From assembly GCF_007748195.1 (NCBI RefSeq), contig NZ_CP037920.1, positions 2,791,501-2,855,500 of the forward strand: a stretch of 64,000 nt of DNA, in the 5' to 3' direction. The translations under genes were made by a program, and so were the position numbers. Below the pieces are notes generated by a model. That model was not told where the DNA came from and did no database searches. It saw only the letters and a list, made by a program, of their open reading frames with translations. Shown here piece by piece: positions 9,486 through 19,034 of this stretch. How positions within the stretch are numbered: position 1 is the first letter of the stretch; each line of letters opens with the position of its first letter. Source of the stretch: Gimesia aquarii (lineage in GTDB: Bacteria; Planctomycetota; Planctomycetia; Planctomycetales; Planctomycetaceae).

Positions 9486-9998
9486 TTACTGTGTGTTGTT
9501 ATGAAAGGTCTTTGCAATCTGAAGAGAAACTTTTTTCGTATGATTGTAGAGCCACTGAGTTCCTACTTGACGAAACGAAAATTTATCGTGAAGTGAACGA
9601 GATGGTTTATTTAATGGAACGATATTGTATTCACACGCAATGTATGGGATTCGCTCTTCTTGAGCGAAATGAAACAGATCCTCGTACAGAATCGAGCCAA
9701 GCATCAGACCTCGGTAGTTACGATCTATAACAATTCGATCAATGTACAGAAAAGATTTATATCTTGAAGCAAACCAGTCAAAATTATCATTCACATAACC
9801 GCAATCGTTTCTCATAACAAGCAAAAAGCCGGCAAGTATTTTGTCGACCATTGCAACTTTGTGGTACTCCGAAATGGAGTTAAGGAATCGGAGCCGTTCC
9901 AGATCCATTAGACTGGTATAATGGATTTCGGATGCATTTAGATCTACTATTATTTCCAGATCCTCTTCTGAAACGTTACGAATCGAGATTTCTCTCAT
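9486..9998 (-). CDS. GNAT-family N-acetyltransferase
   Basis: 170 residues. The acetyl-CoA-binding part of the GNAT fold is visible: a strand YIDRIVID followed by NYRGLMLGSILYEDLF, the equivalent of the R/Q-x-x-G-x-G/A pyrophosphate loop, then a helix and ACEYNIVPLNKPSRSLHDKFSF, which matches the usual NxxxxxxYxxxGF region in a diverged form. Substrate is unknown. It converges on the sigma factor gene with a 78-base gap. A plus-strand reading frame across the same bases has no recognisable content and is a shadow. Confidence 0.82.
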   Translation of the reverse strand: MREISIRNVSEEDLEIIVDLNASEIHYTSLMDLERLRFLNSISEYHKVAMVDKILAGFLLVMRNDCGYVNDNFDWFASRYKSFLYIDRIVIDRNYRGLMLGSILYEDLFHFAQEERIPYIACEYNIVPLNKPSRSLHDKFSFRQVGTQWLYNHTKKVSLQIAKTFHNNTQ

Positions 9999-10080
9999 AT
10001 AGAAGCCTATTATTGAAATGAACTTAGTTCTATATTTTGACGATTGTTGATGATAATCGTTTCAAGAAGTAATAGATCTA

Positions 10081-10782
10081 TCAGACTGATCGCGTGATTC
10101 CTCCGTCCACACGAATGTTTTGTCCGGTAATGTATTTTGCTCCGTCGGAGAGAAGAAAAGCGACGGTTTCTGAAACTTCATCAGTTGTACCATATCGGCC
10201 TAGAGGAATGCGGTTGAGAAACTCTTCTTTTTCAGGGAGACTATCAATAAATCCTGGTAGAATATTATTCATGCGGATATTGTCCTTTGCGTATTCATCT
10301 GCGAAGAGTTTCGTGAAGGCAGCGAGGCTGGCACGAAACGCACCAGAAGTGGGAAACGCCGGTTCGGGTTCAAAGGCAGCGAAGGTAGAGATATTCACAA
10401 TCGGGCCACCGCCATTGGCTTTAAGGATCGGTGTCACCAGCCGCGCGATGCGAACGACATTGAGCAAATACACATCCATCGCCAAGTGCCAATCCTCATC
10501 ACTGATTTCGAGAATCTTTCCTTTTGGCCCATGACCAGCACTATTGACGACTGCATCAATTCTTCCAAATGTATCCATAGCGGTATCTACGAGGCGTTTG
10601 AGATCAGCCGTATCTCGATTTGATCCTGTGATCCCTATGCCTCCTAATTCTGTTGCAAGGGCTTCACCCTTTCCTGAGGAAGACAAGATCGCAACTTTGT
10701 AATCCAAATCAGCTAGTTTGCGGGCAATGGCAGCTCCCATGCCGCTTCCTGCGGCTGTGACTAATACAACTTTAGAGCTCAT
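10081..10782 (-). CDS. Short-chain dehydrogenase/reductase fold protein with altered active site
   Basis: About 233 residues. The cofactor loop TAAGSGMGAAIA (GxxxGxG, about 10-20) and NSAG (80-83) mark a classical SDR. In the catalytic region, aligned by the constant spacing from IVNIS to NILPGF, the usual Ser/Tyr/Lys triad becomes Thr133, Ser146 and Arg150 (TSGAFR in place of YxASK). It is therefore probably not a normal NAD(P)H oxidoreductase, although nucleotide binding looks intact. ATG at 10782 is preferred over the in-frame 10818 codon because AAGAAAG precedes it and the SDR fold starts immediately. No operon partner is evident: the next gene upstream is on the same strand but 134 bases away. 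Confidence 0.86.
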   Translation of the reverse strand: MSSKVVLVTAAGSGMGAAIARKLADLDYKVAILSSSGKGEALATELGGIGITGSNRDTADLKRLVDTAMDTFGRIDAVVNSAGHGPKGKILEISDEDWHLAMDVYLLNVVRIARLVTPILKANGGGPIVNISTFAAFEPEPAFPTSGAFRASLAAFTKLFADEYAKDNIRMNNILPGFIDSLPEKEEFLNRIPLGRYGTTDEVSETVAFLLSDGAKYITGQNIRVDGGITRSV

Positions 10783-10916
10783 TTGTAGTATCTTTCTTGA
10801 GTTATTTAACTTTGCCACATTCTGATCTGATTAAACCGTGCCCAAGTTGAGGAAACAGAGAATGGTCGGGAAAGAAAACTGAAAAACAATTCTATAGGCA
10901 TTGGTGATAGGTTATT

Positions 10917-13900
10917 TTAATTCGCAGGTTTCGATTTTTTTATGACAGCTTGTAGAAAACCCCGCAGCTGAGTTGAAGGTACTGCAAAACCGGCACCTTC
11001 AATGTTTGCTTTGAGAACGACTAAACCGATCACGTTTCCATGTTCATCGAACACGGGACCACCACTATTACCTGGATTCACGGCTGCGGAAATCTGAATA
11101 TGTGGTTGCCCTCTCAGAATACGCATAGGGTTGCTGACAACGCCTGTTGTGAGAGTTTGCGAAAGGATTGTATCTCCAGCGCTTGGATTACCAATGGCAG
11201 TCACCTGTTCGCCTGATTCGACAGTTTTCTGATCATCAAGCGATACGGATTTTAAATCGAATTTGCCTTTCATTTTCAACAGTGCAAGGTCAAGGTTCTG
11301 ATCAACGTGAACCAGTTCCGCCTCAGATTCCTGTTTGGTTTTCGAACCAGTTTTTCTAGGTGTATAAGAAACGATAATTTTACCTTCGAAAGGAACCGCA
11401 TGGGCACAAGTCAAAATAAAACCACTTCGACCTACCACAAAACCTGATGCCGATCCTTCATTACTTTTGATGAGTACAACTGATTGATTAAATTGTTTTG
11501 CAATTTCTTGTGAGGTGATTTTTTTAGCTTTCAGAGCAGAACCGAGTGAGTCAATTTCTAACTCGCTAACAGCTTGTATATAATTTGCGATCATCGATTG
11601 CTGCGTAGCGATTTTTACTCCTTGACGGATTCGAGTTTTTTCTTCAGGACTAAGTTTAAGTGGAACACTTCGTAGGTAGCGCCCTCCTAATTTTTCATTA
11701 CATACAAATAGTAGAGACAACCCATCTGGAGTAAAAAATAAGTCATCGACTGTTACTTCACCCAACCCAGACGTTGTTAATAAGAGCTTTCGCTCAATGA
11801 CTTGCCCTGTTTCTCGATCATAAAGAACAGCAGATTTGCCTCCCGGTACAGCGACAATATTGAGCATCGGATGAAATGCCAGCAGACTTGTCGTGGCGCG
11901 ATCTTTCGTTTCATAGATAACAGGAGTTTTCTTGAGGTTGTTCGCTTTCCAACCAGCAAGGTTATGAGAACGGGCAGGCGTACCTCCTTTCGAAAGATAA
12001 GTGATACGTTGACCGTCGGGAGAGATGCGGATCCCTGTTCCATTAGTGCCGGCTTTCGGAATATATTGCCTGAGATCAGGGTACCCTCTGCGTAGATCGT
12101 AGCTGAATAAAAAATCGATGCTTCCATACTCGGGTATTTCCAGAACTTGCCAGCGAGGGTTAATCTGGAATCTGGTTCCTTTACGAACCAGGTCTTTGTA
12201 GCCGACGTAGAGCATTTTTCCGGCAGGATCGATACGAACCCAGGTTCCCATCATTTCAGCAGGCGCAGAAACTTCTCCCTTTTGCTCATCCACAACTAAT
12301 ACACGATAGCGAGGTTGCTCTCCCTGTATTTTTGCGGCAACATAACTAACGGGTAATTCAGGGTGAACTGCCAGATCGGTTATCTCCATCACAGTGACAT
12401 TATTAGGTTTTAAAGGAATGCTTCTGGTGACTTCGAGTGTGTTCTGATCAATTAGATCGAGCTGTTTTCGACTCTGGGATAAAGCAAGAAACATTTTTTT
12501 GCGCTCTGACAGGAAATTGTAACGTTGAGGGAGCTGATACTTTTGTTCGGCTTGAATTCCGTCTCCTTTGAGCCGTTTTACAGAGTCACCTTGTAAGAGC
12601 AATAGAGATTGGTAGCCGTTTGTCGGCACGAATTGAAATAAATCAGGTTCTAATGTGAGACGCGTAAAAGTATCAACAGAGGCTAAAGAACCGGCATGTT
12701 TGATCAGATCTTGAGAAACCACTTCAAGATTGACCCAGGCAAATGAAATCTGATCTCCTTGAGTTAGTTTGAATTTTAGTTCGTGAGAACCAACTTCATC
12801 AGAGCCAGGCTTCCAAGTTACAATATTATTTTCCAGTTTCAGTCCTTTTGGGCCATTCATTAAATGATATTTTGTATTTGGTTTTTCAGGCAGTGAATGA
12901 GTGAAAACTTCTCCTTCCGCAATCCGTGCGGGTAGGAGATCTGATTGCCTGGCAACCGCACTGCCCGTAGTCGAAGTTGATGTAGGTGGATTAGTATCTG
13001 ACGGGGAAGTAGTCAGTTTGCTTTTCGATTCGCTAAACGCAGGAGTGCTTGCAGACAGTATTAGATTTTTTTCCATATCAATCACAAAAAAGTGAGTGAC
13101 ATCATTGGTTGTGAAGGCAATCGGATGATCAAGAAGATAATCACGGATTCGATAGATATTGTGATAAATTCTACTGAACTCTCCTTTTGGAAATTCAACT
13201 TTGCGGTTATCAATTTCATCGACAGTCACATTCAATCGATGTGCGTGAATACGTTCTTTTGCGACTGAATAGACCATTTTTTTCGAGCGGTCGACAATCA
13301 AGGTGTAGTTCAGATCTCGCCTGATATTAGCAAGGGGAACACCACCAAAGATATTATTGTTGGCAATCCAGAAAGACCCGGGATGAACCTGATACGCGTA
13401 AGGCGTTTGAGGGATTCCCCCTTTATAAATGGGTTTTGGAGCATCGCCAGAAATAAAATCTTTCCAGGCAAACGCAGAGATGCCTCCCGAGGGACTGAGG
13501 TTGAACGATCCTTGAGTAATTACAATCCGGCCATCATAACTACAAGTGGCCATAGCGGATCTTGAGACATGCTTGTCGCGGCCAGTATTCAGATCTAAAT
13601 GATATACATGGCAGTCATGATAGGATGCCTGGTTACCTTGGCCGTGACAGGTAATGATAAGATCGCCCTTAAAAAACTTTCCTTTTGCTGCACTCAAATG
13701 AACAATGTGTGGCTTTTCTATTTCAAGCTGATTGGAAAGTGTCCAATTCTTTTCGCGTGCGAAAACGCTGATCGTGCCTTCACCATCGTTTGCTACAAAT
13801 AATTGGTTTCCGCGGCTCAACACTGACCTGGGAGCTACCGTAGACAGTGTCGCTACTTGTTTTTTGGTAAATACATCCCAGATTGAAACCTGATTTGCAG

Positions 13901-16169
13901 CCTGATGCGAGCAGATCAGTAATCGATTATCCTCCGAGACTGTAAACGAGGTAACCGGTTCATCCATTGGGAATGGTTGAAATTGAATCACTTTACGCAC
14001 AAAAGATTCAGGCTGAGCTACTTTTTTTGGAGGGGGCTCTGAATGGGGGGCGTTCACAATTGATTTGATAACAGGTCCAGGTAGTTCCTCACGCACAACA
14101 CGGAAACCACGATCACACCTCGTCTCGGTTGCTGGGGCTCCGATTCGTCTGGCAACACGACAGTCGATGGGCCAGTAGTGACTTGATCCACCTCGAAGGA
14201 CTCGTTTGTTTCCGTTCGTCGGAACCCGACTATCAGGAATCAAGTATCGGTCCTCCACGTACACATCATCACACCATTCAGAAACATTACCGTGAATGTC
14301 ATACAAACCGAAGGCATTGGACTTGAACGATCCAACAGGCGCATTGAATGGGTAGCCATCGTCACCTTTTCCGCATCGATTTTTGTGAAAAGACTTGCTG
14401 CTGAGAATTTTTGCCAGGGATTTATCAGAAATATTTTCATTTCCAACCAGTGACTCTGGCGTTTCTCCCCATCCGTATGGCACGATTGTTCCCGCTCTGC
14501 CAACGTATTCACGTTCCGCTTCAGTAGGTAAACGAAAATAGTATTTTCCATCTTTCGCTGATAGCCATTTACAAAATGCGACGGCATCATTCCAACTCAC
14601 ATTGACAACTGGTGAATTACTTTCCTGCTTAAAGCCTGTATTTCTCCAGGAAAATTGACGATCATGATTTACGATTTCTTGTCGACGGGCATCATAGCCT
14701 GATCCTCCTTTTGGATTTTTTTCAGCATCAGTCTTATAATTTGTTTCAGCAACAAACCTTCGAAACTGTAGGAATGTCACTTCGTGCTGACCGATATAAA
14801 AACCTTTTTTAATCTGCTTACGATGTTGTGGTCGTTCAGAAGGCCATGACTCGATCTCATCAGCAAGAGACCCCATCAAAAAAGTCCCAGCAGGAATGTA
14901 AACCAAAGTACCTGCCCTCGGATCTTTAATTGTGACAAACTGATTCTCATTCGATTTGCGAGATTTATTATCCTTAGTTGGTTGATAGTTTTTTTTTGCT
15001 TCATGAACGACTCGAAAACCAATATTTTGTCCTTTCCATGAAGGTAAATTTCCTCGTCGGTAAGCAGAACGACTATGTAAGTCTTTACCTTTTAACCATG
15101 AACCCCCTCGCAAAACCCGAGTCGTAACACCCGGAGTATTATCAGAGACGTATGGGTCACTGGTCAGTTTACCTTGTCGTCGATGATAGAGTCGAGGGTC
15201 AAACCAGTCAGCGCACCATTCATAAACATTTCCGTGCATATCAAATAAGCCGAATGCATTTGGTTTGTAAGATCCCACTTGAGTTGTTCGAGCCAGGAAG
15301 GGACCTTTTGTTTTTGTTCCATAGGGATATCTCCCATCTGAGTTGCTGGACCTGCCATTATTAACCGTTCCAAAATGAAATGGTCCTGTTGTTCCTGCGC
15401 GACACGCATACTCCCATTCTGCTTCGGTAGGAAGTCGGTACGTCTTTCCTTCTCTTTCTGACAATTTACGGCAGAAAATAGTTGCGTTATGCCAACTGAC
15501 AGAATCTACAGGGAATCGTTCAGTATTTTGCCCTGCAATTTTATTTTGCCCGCGACCATTTGCGGAAAACCAACTCGGATTTTCTCCCATGATCTTTTGA
15601 TACTCAGCTTGAGTAACCTCAAATCTACCCAGATAAAAGGGCTTCGTGACTTGTACACGGTGTGGAACTTCGGTCTTTTGGCTTTCCTCTTCAGAGACAG
15701 GAGATCCCATCATAAACTCACCAGGCGGTATCAATGTCAGTTGCATTCCCAAACTATTGGTTTTCAGTACTTCCAGATTCATTGATGTTGCCCATGCTTG
15801 TTGCGATTCTTGTGCATTCGTTTGACTGAAAGGGGCTAGTAACGGTTTCGCTTGCTGCACAACTTTCTTATTCGTAGATTCGGTTTGTTTATCTGCCTGA
15901 ATCTGATTCACTTTTCCCGAATGCTGTGCCTGCAATGAGGGGGACGACTGAGAGATTTGTGTGACATCCAACGATTCTGTAACATCATTTGCTGGCTGAG
16001 AGAGGGGAGAATCCTGGGTTTTTGTCGTTTGTTTTTCAAAAGTAGGCGAAGTTTGGTCACGTTCGGATTGAGAGCAACCAGGTAACGCGATCAGAAGAAG
16101 TACAGCACAGAAAAAAAATATAACAAGGAGCGTTCGGTTTCTCAGAAAACAGTGATTTGATGAGAACAT
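10917..16169 (-). CDS. Giant lipoprotein: two FGE-sulfatase-like domains, beta-propeller, Ig-like segment, trypsin-like protease
   Basis: 1750 residues. The N-terminus has a lipoprotein signal (LPGC, Cys32) and a Ser/Gln-rich linker. Two formylglycine-generating-enzyme-like (FGE/SUMF1 fold) domains follow: about 134-395 and 410-700, each with IPxGxFxMGS, LPTEAEWEYACRAG or similar, and GNVxEWC. The cysteine pair that binds copper in true FGE (CYRYRC region) is missing in both. A propeller-like region (about 735-1080) comes next, then an Ig-like or dystroglycan-type segment (about 1130-1195), more beta-repeat sequence, and a C-terminal trypsin-like protease with His1590 (CAHAV), Asp1627 (DLALL) and Ser1702 (NPGNSGGP), which looks active. 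The protein is probably anchored outside the cytoplasm. It starts at ATG with AGAGG upstream. No database match could be checked. Confidence 0.9.
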   Translation of the reverse strand: MFSSNHCFLRNRTLLVIFFFCAVLLLIALPGCSQSERDQTSPTFEKQTTKTQDSPLSQPANDVTESLDVTQISQSSPSLQAQHSGKVNQIQADKQTESTNKKVVQQAKPLLAPFSQTNAQESQQAWATSMNLEVLKTNSLGMQLTLIPPGEFMMGSPVSEEESQKTEVPHRVQVTKPFYLGRFEVTQAEYQKIMGENPSWFSANGRGQNKIAGQNTERFPVDSVSWHNATIFCRKLSEREGKTYRLPTEAEWEYACRAGTTGPFHFGTVNNGRSSNSDGRYPYGTKTKGPFLARTTQVGSYKPNAFGLFDMHGNVYEWCADWFDPRLYHRRQGKLTSDPYVSDNTPGVTTRVLRGGSWLKGKDLHSRSAYRRGNLPSWKGQNIGFRVVHEAKKNYQPTKDNKSRKSNENQFVTIKDPRAGTLVYIPAGTFLMGSLADEIESWPSERPQHRKQIKKGFYIGQHEVTFLQFRRFVAETNYKTDAEKNPKGGSGYDARRQEIVNHDRQFSWRNTGFKQESNSPVVNVSWNDAVAFCKWLSAKDGKYYFRLPTEAEREYVGRAGTIVPYGWGETPESLVGNENISDKSLAKILSSKSFHKNRCGKGDDGYPFNAPVGSFKSNAFGLYDIHGNVSEWCDDVYVEDRYLIPDSRVPTNGNKRVLRGGSSHYWPIDCRVARRIGAPATETRCDRGFRVVREELPGPVIKSIVNAPHSEPPPKKVAQPESFVRKVIQFQPFPMDEPVTSFTVSEDNRLLICSHQAANQVSIWDVFTKKQVATLSTVAPRSVLSRGNQLFVANDGEGTISVFAREKNWTLSNQLEIEKPHIVHLSAAKGKFFKGDLIITCHGQGNQASYHDCHVYHLDLNTGRDKHVSRSAMATCSYDGRIVITQGSFNLSPSGGISAFAWKDFISGDAPKPIYKGGIPQTPYAYQVHPGSFWIANNNIFGGVPLANIRRDLNYTLIVDRSKKMVYSVAKERIHAHRLNVTVDEIDNRKVEFPKGEFSRIYHNIYRIRDYLLDHPIAFTTNDVTHFFVIDMEKNLILSASTPAFSESKSKLTTSPSDTNPPTSTSTTGSAVARQSDLLPARIAEGEVFTHSLPEKPNTKYHLMNGPKGLKLENNIVTWKPGSDEVGSHELKFKLTQGDQISFAWVNLEVVSQDLIKHAGSLASVDTFTRLTLEPDLFQFVPTNGYQSLLLLQGDSVKRLKGDGIQAEQKYQLPQRYNFLSERKKMFLALSQSRKQLDLIDQNTLEVTRSIPLKPNNVTVMEITDLAVHPELPVSYVAAKIQGEQPRYRVLVVDEQKGEVSAPAEMMGTWVRIDPAGKMLYVGYKDLVRKGTRFQINPRWQVLEIPEYGSIDFLFSYDLRRGYPDLRQYIPKAGTNGTGIRISPDGQRITYLSKGGTPARSHNLAGWKANNLKKTPVIYETKDRATTSLLAFHPMLNIVAVPGGKSAVLYDRETGQVIERKLLLTTSGLGEVTVDDLFFTPDGLSLLFVCNEKLGGRYLRSVPLKLSPEEKTRIRQGVKIATQQSMIANYIQAVSELEIDSLGSALKAKKITSQEIAKQFNQSVVLIKSNEGSASGFVVGRSGFILTCAHAVPFEGKIIVSYTPRKTGSKTKQESEAELVHVDQNLDLALLKMKGKFDLKSVSLDDQKTVESGEQVTAIGNPSAGDTILSQTLTTGVVSNPMRILRGQPHIQISAAVNPGNSGGPVFDEHGNVIGLVVLKANIEGAGFAVPSTQLRGFLQAVIKKSKPAN

Positions 16170-16364
16170 TTTCTAGCGAACCTCTAGTTTCAGTGAGCTG
16201 ATGCGAGTATTACCAAAGGAGTTGGAGAGAAACGTAAATGAGATGTAGATATCTTACCTTTTTACCGACAGCGTGACTTAGCTCTATCCTAGCCGACACC
16301 CTCTTGAGATTCTAGTACAAACATTAATAGGTTCAGGTCTTGTAAGGGAAGCGGATTCCAGAAA

Positions 16365-16529
16365 TTATTTTGTTTGATGAGTGTCTTTTTTTTGTGTCAG
16401 TTCAAAGAACAGTGACCGATCATTCTTGGTTTTGAACTGCAATGCAGGGAGAGCAATCGTATTCGGGATCTTTTTAATGATGCTTACTGGATCATTGACA
16501 TTCATAAAAACAGTTAGATATTTCAAAAC
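16365..16529 (-). other. Out-of-frame C-terminal continuation of the S33 hydrolase
   Basis: Directly after the sequence ASIDPE of the hydrolase, the next frame reads VLKYLTVFMNVNDP... for 54 codons to a TAA at 16365. It ends with a segment ALPALQFK that fits the C-terminus of the TAP-like/S33 family. Inserting one G in the GAG-TTTT junction (near 16529) would join the two frames as DPEVLKYL. It is either a real recent frameshift or a sequencing error. Confidence 0.8.
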
Positions 16530-17965
16530 TCCGGATCAATACTAGCGGCATGATGTGTTGCCGCATGAGTACCTCCTTTGACAGTGATGAGATGACCTTG
16601 GGGAAAGAACGGCAACAATTCTTCTGCATTTTCAATTGGCGTTGCGAGGTCAAGTGTCCCGTGAATCATTAATACTGGTGTCTGATTGACGCTAAGTTGG
16701 CGAAACTCATCGCTGACTACCGGTGTGGGAGTTACATCACGCGTTGCTTTATAAAACCAATTCTGATCGCCGAGCCACCGATAGGCTGATTCAGATTGTA
16801 GTTTTGTTTCGCGATTTGCGGTAATCCCCAGGCTATTATCGACGAGTGTAAGAAGTAAACTATGATGTTGGTACTCGGGGCGATCATCAATGATCTTTGC
16901 AGCTAGATACTGATAGTCTTCCTGATAGACTTCCAGAACGAACTTTGGCCAGAACTCAAGCATCTTCCTTGAATGGATCGGAGCGTCAAGAATCGGACGA
17001 GTGAGGTAATGCCGAAAGTCATCAGCGCCAATTACGACTTCCGCGGTATAATTCTTTCTTGGATGATGTCCACGAATTCGTACCGGTTGTTCCTCAAGGC
17101 GCGCGATCACTGCCTGTAGGGCCCCTAAAAGTCCCACGTCAGGTAATTTTACACCCTTGGACTTACGCGTTTCCTCCTCGATTCTTTTGAATACGTTCCA
17201 AATTCCATTGGCACTGTCGTAACCATGGTCCAACGGCTCAACACCGGATAGAATCATCCGGTCGACATGGTTCGGCTTACGTTTTAGATACGCGAGAGCC
17301 CATTGAGAGCCAAAGCTACTGCCACGTAATGCGATCTTCTCATATCCATAAACACGGCGTATCGCGTCCACATCATCAATCAGATGCAGAATGTCATATC
17401 CCCTCGTGTCGATATTCAGGGATTCGCATTTTTTCAGTGAAGTCTTAAGACCTGCTACCAGTCGCCGTGATGATTTCACGAATGACATTGGTTCTGAACT
17501 CTTGCCAGGTTTTGCGGACCACTTTGCGGGTAGGCCGTAAATTCCGGGCACTCGACTATTTCCACGCTGATTGACAATGATGACATCTCGGTTTCGATTG
17601 AAGGCAACAATTTCAGAAATTTTGTTATAATGCTTATGTCGTAAACCTCGTTGAATATCTTCCGCAGTGACACACTGACCGGGTCCGCCAGGTAATATGA
17701 AAACTGGGGGTAAACCGACCGTTTCCCTTGCTGGAAATCGAAGGTAATGAACGCTGATCATCCGGCCCGATGGATTCTCACGATTCTCGGGAACGATGAT
17801 CAACCCTTCTTCGCCTTGCAATTTGCCTGGAAAATCGAGCGATTGAACAAGCGTAGTGCCGACTGCTGGTTGAACCAGTTTCGTTTGTCCATGCGCAATA
17901 GTGACTCCGGAGAGACAATAGACTGCAATTATGAGTGTCTTGAAATGTGAAACGTTTTGGAACAT
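16523..17965 (-). CDS. Secreted alpha/beta hydrolase (S33 / TAP-like), C-terminus frameshifted
   Basis: About 480 residues as read, 533 if the frameshift is repaired. A signal peptide (LIIAVYCLSGVTIAHG) is followed by an alpha/beta hydrolase core with the oxyanion HGGPG-like motif FILPGGPGQ and the nucleophile elbow GSSFGSQWA (GxSxG). The C-terminal TAP-like region has PVLMIHGTLDLATPIENAEEL, giving the catalytic Asp, and GGTHAATHH with the probable His. The triad is therefore upstream of the frameshift. An upstream TTG at 18001 is also in frame, but ATG 17965 begins a normal signal peptide. It probably acts as a proline iminopeptidase-like peptidase or esterase. It follows the exported protein gene at 18032 by about 66 bases. 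Confidence 0.85.
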   Translation of the reverse strand: MFQNVSHFKTLIIAVYCLSGVTIAHGQTKLVQPAVGTTLVQSLDFPGKLQGEEGLIIVPENRENPSGRMISVHYLRFPARETVGLPPVFILPGGPGQCVTAEDIQRGLRHKHYNKISEIVAFNRNRDVIIVNQRGNSRVPGIYGLPAKWSAKPGKSSEPMSFVKSSRRLVAGLKTSLKKCESLNIDTRGYDILHLIDDVDAIRRVYGYEKIALRGSSFGSQWALAYLKRKPNHVDRMILSGVEPLDHGYDSANGIWNVFKRIEEETRKSKGVKLPDVGLLGALQAVIARLEEQPVRIRGHHPRKNYTAEVVIGADDFRHYLTRPILDAPIHSRKMLEFWPKFVLEVYQEDYQYLAAKIIDDRPEYQHHSLLLTLVDNSLGITANRETKLQSESAYRWLGDQNWFYKATRDVTPTPVVSDEFRQLSVNQTPVLMIHGTLDLATPIENAEELLPFFPQGHLITVKGGTHAATHHAASIDPEF

Positions 17966-18031
17966 GGAAAGCCGGGATTCTTCAAGCTTACTTGATCTCA
18001 ACTTACAATCAGGAAAGCTGTCACTCTCATT

Positions 18032-18634
18032 CTATGATTTGTTTGATTGCTTTTCTATCGCCTTCTCAGGATTCTCTTTTTTCGACTCCTTATTTGGCTT
18101 CTCAAATGAGAGACGAACTTTGCAGATATCCTCGCCAATCAAATTGTTTACCATATCAAAGATCTGGAGATAAACGTCTTTCCCATCTAATTCAAATTTC
18201 AGGAATTCATTGTTCTTTAACGAAGTGCGTGTTGCTAAATAATTTCCATTGATGTCGACTACTTCTACAAAAACCTGCCCGGCTGTAATATCGCCCAGTT
18301 GAACGGAAAGTGTGCCGGACGAGCCGGGAATCTTTCGCCGCTCTCTTTGAATCATTGGCATTGTGACTCTCCCTTGGGGTAGAGTCAGAGTGACTGGTTT
18401 GTTCGATTGACTTTTTTTATTCGATTTCCAAGTAACAGGGCTTTCAATTTTTACCCAGGCTCCTTGACCCCTCTTGATCCAGAGCGATCCGGTCGCTGTG
18501 TCTAAAAAATAGAGACCTTCATTCGTAGCGGCGATATCGTATCGACCCACATTTGAAGCATCCTCATTTGTTCCGGCAAGTGCCAAAATGGGATATATAG
18601 CAAAAGCAATCAATAGAAATGATAACCGTTTCAT
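18032..18634 (-). CDS. Exported protein of unknown function
   Basis: 200 residues with a clear signal peptide (LSFLLIAFAIYPILALAG). I do not recognise a family. The segment after the signal reads like a short beta structure (GRYDIAATNEGLYFLDTATG, then LWIKRGQGAWVKIE), and the C-terminus is rich in Lys/Glu/Ser. An AAGGAG ribosome-binding site lies about 11 bases before the ATG. It is upstream of, and may be co-transcribed with, the S33 hydrolase. Confidence 0.75.
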   Translation of the reverse strand: MKRLSFLLIAFAIYPILALAGTNEDASNVGRYDIAATNEGLYFLDTATGSLWIKRGQGAWVKIESPVTWKSNKKSQSNKPVTLTLPQGRVTMPMIQRERRKIPGSSGTLSVQLGDITAGQVFVEVVDINGNYLATRTSLKNNEFLKFELDGKDVYLQIFDMVNNLIGEDICKVRLSFEKPNKESKKENPEKAIEKQSNKS

Positions 18635-19034
18635 GATTCGTTGTTCTCCTTCTTTGTGATTTATCTTTTATTGATTCAGACGTGCAATAATTCCGCCCAG
18701 TCTATCAAACATAAATTGTCCAGGAAGAGGAGGCTTTCAATCAGTACTCTAATTCAAATTTTAATGCTTTTTCTTCATCGTTTACTATAGGTACTGACAC
18801 CTAAATTAATCAGATGCTGTAACTAAAAAATCTATAGAATGGTGATGTCTGTAAGCGTATTGACCAGAAGCTTTTAGAGAGAATCAAAGAGCGAAATCAC
18901 GAAAAGCTAGTACGAAATAACCGCGCAGTTACAAAGAGAAAATGGTTCCTGTAGGATCAATTTCAATAAATAACGCTCACATCTTGAAAGATTTTGATGT
19001 CTATTAATGATTACTAATAATCTGCTGACCCTTC
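18635..19034. other. 400-base intergenic region
   Basis: It separates the DUF1559/lipoprotein cassette from the exported protein gene, both on the minus strand. It is AT-rich. I see no RNA gene, repeat or convincing promoter. One 38-codon plus-strand open stretch without a start (18838-18954) is not convincing. Confidence 0.5.

Noticed and set aside
9419-9730. Plus-strand reading frame of about 103 codons overlapping the GNAT gene
   Set aside because: The minus-strand protein over the same bases has a recognisable acetyltransferase pattern, while this frame has no family signature.
10917-16169. Idea that the FGE-like domains activate the nearby sulfatase
   Set aside because: The domains lack the cysteines needed for formylglycine formation, are in a lipid-anchored extracytoplasmic protein, and the sulfatase is in a separate operon.
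18838-18954. Open plus-strand stretch of 38 codons (Lys/Arg-rich) in the 400-base gap
   Set aside because: No start codon, no ribosome-binding site, and a run of this length is expected by chance in AT-rich DNA. A decayed gene is possible but cannot be supported.
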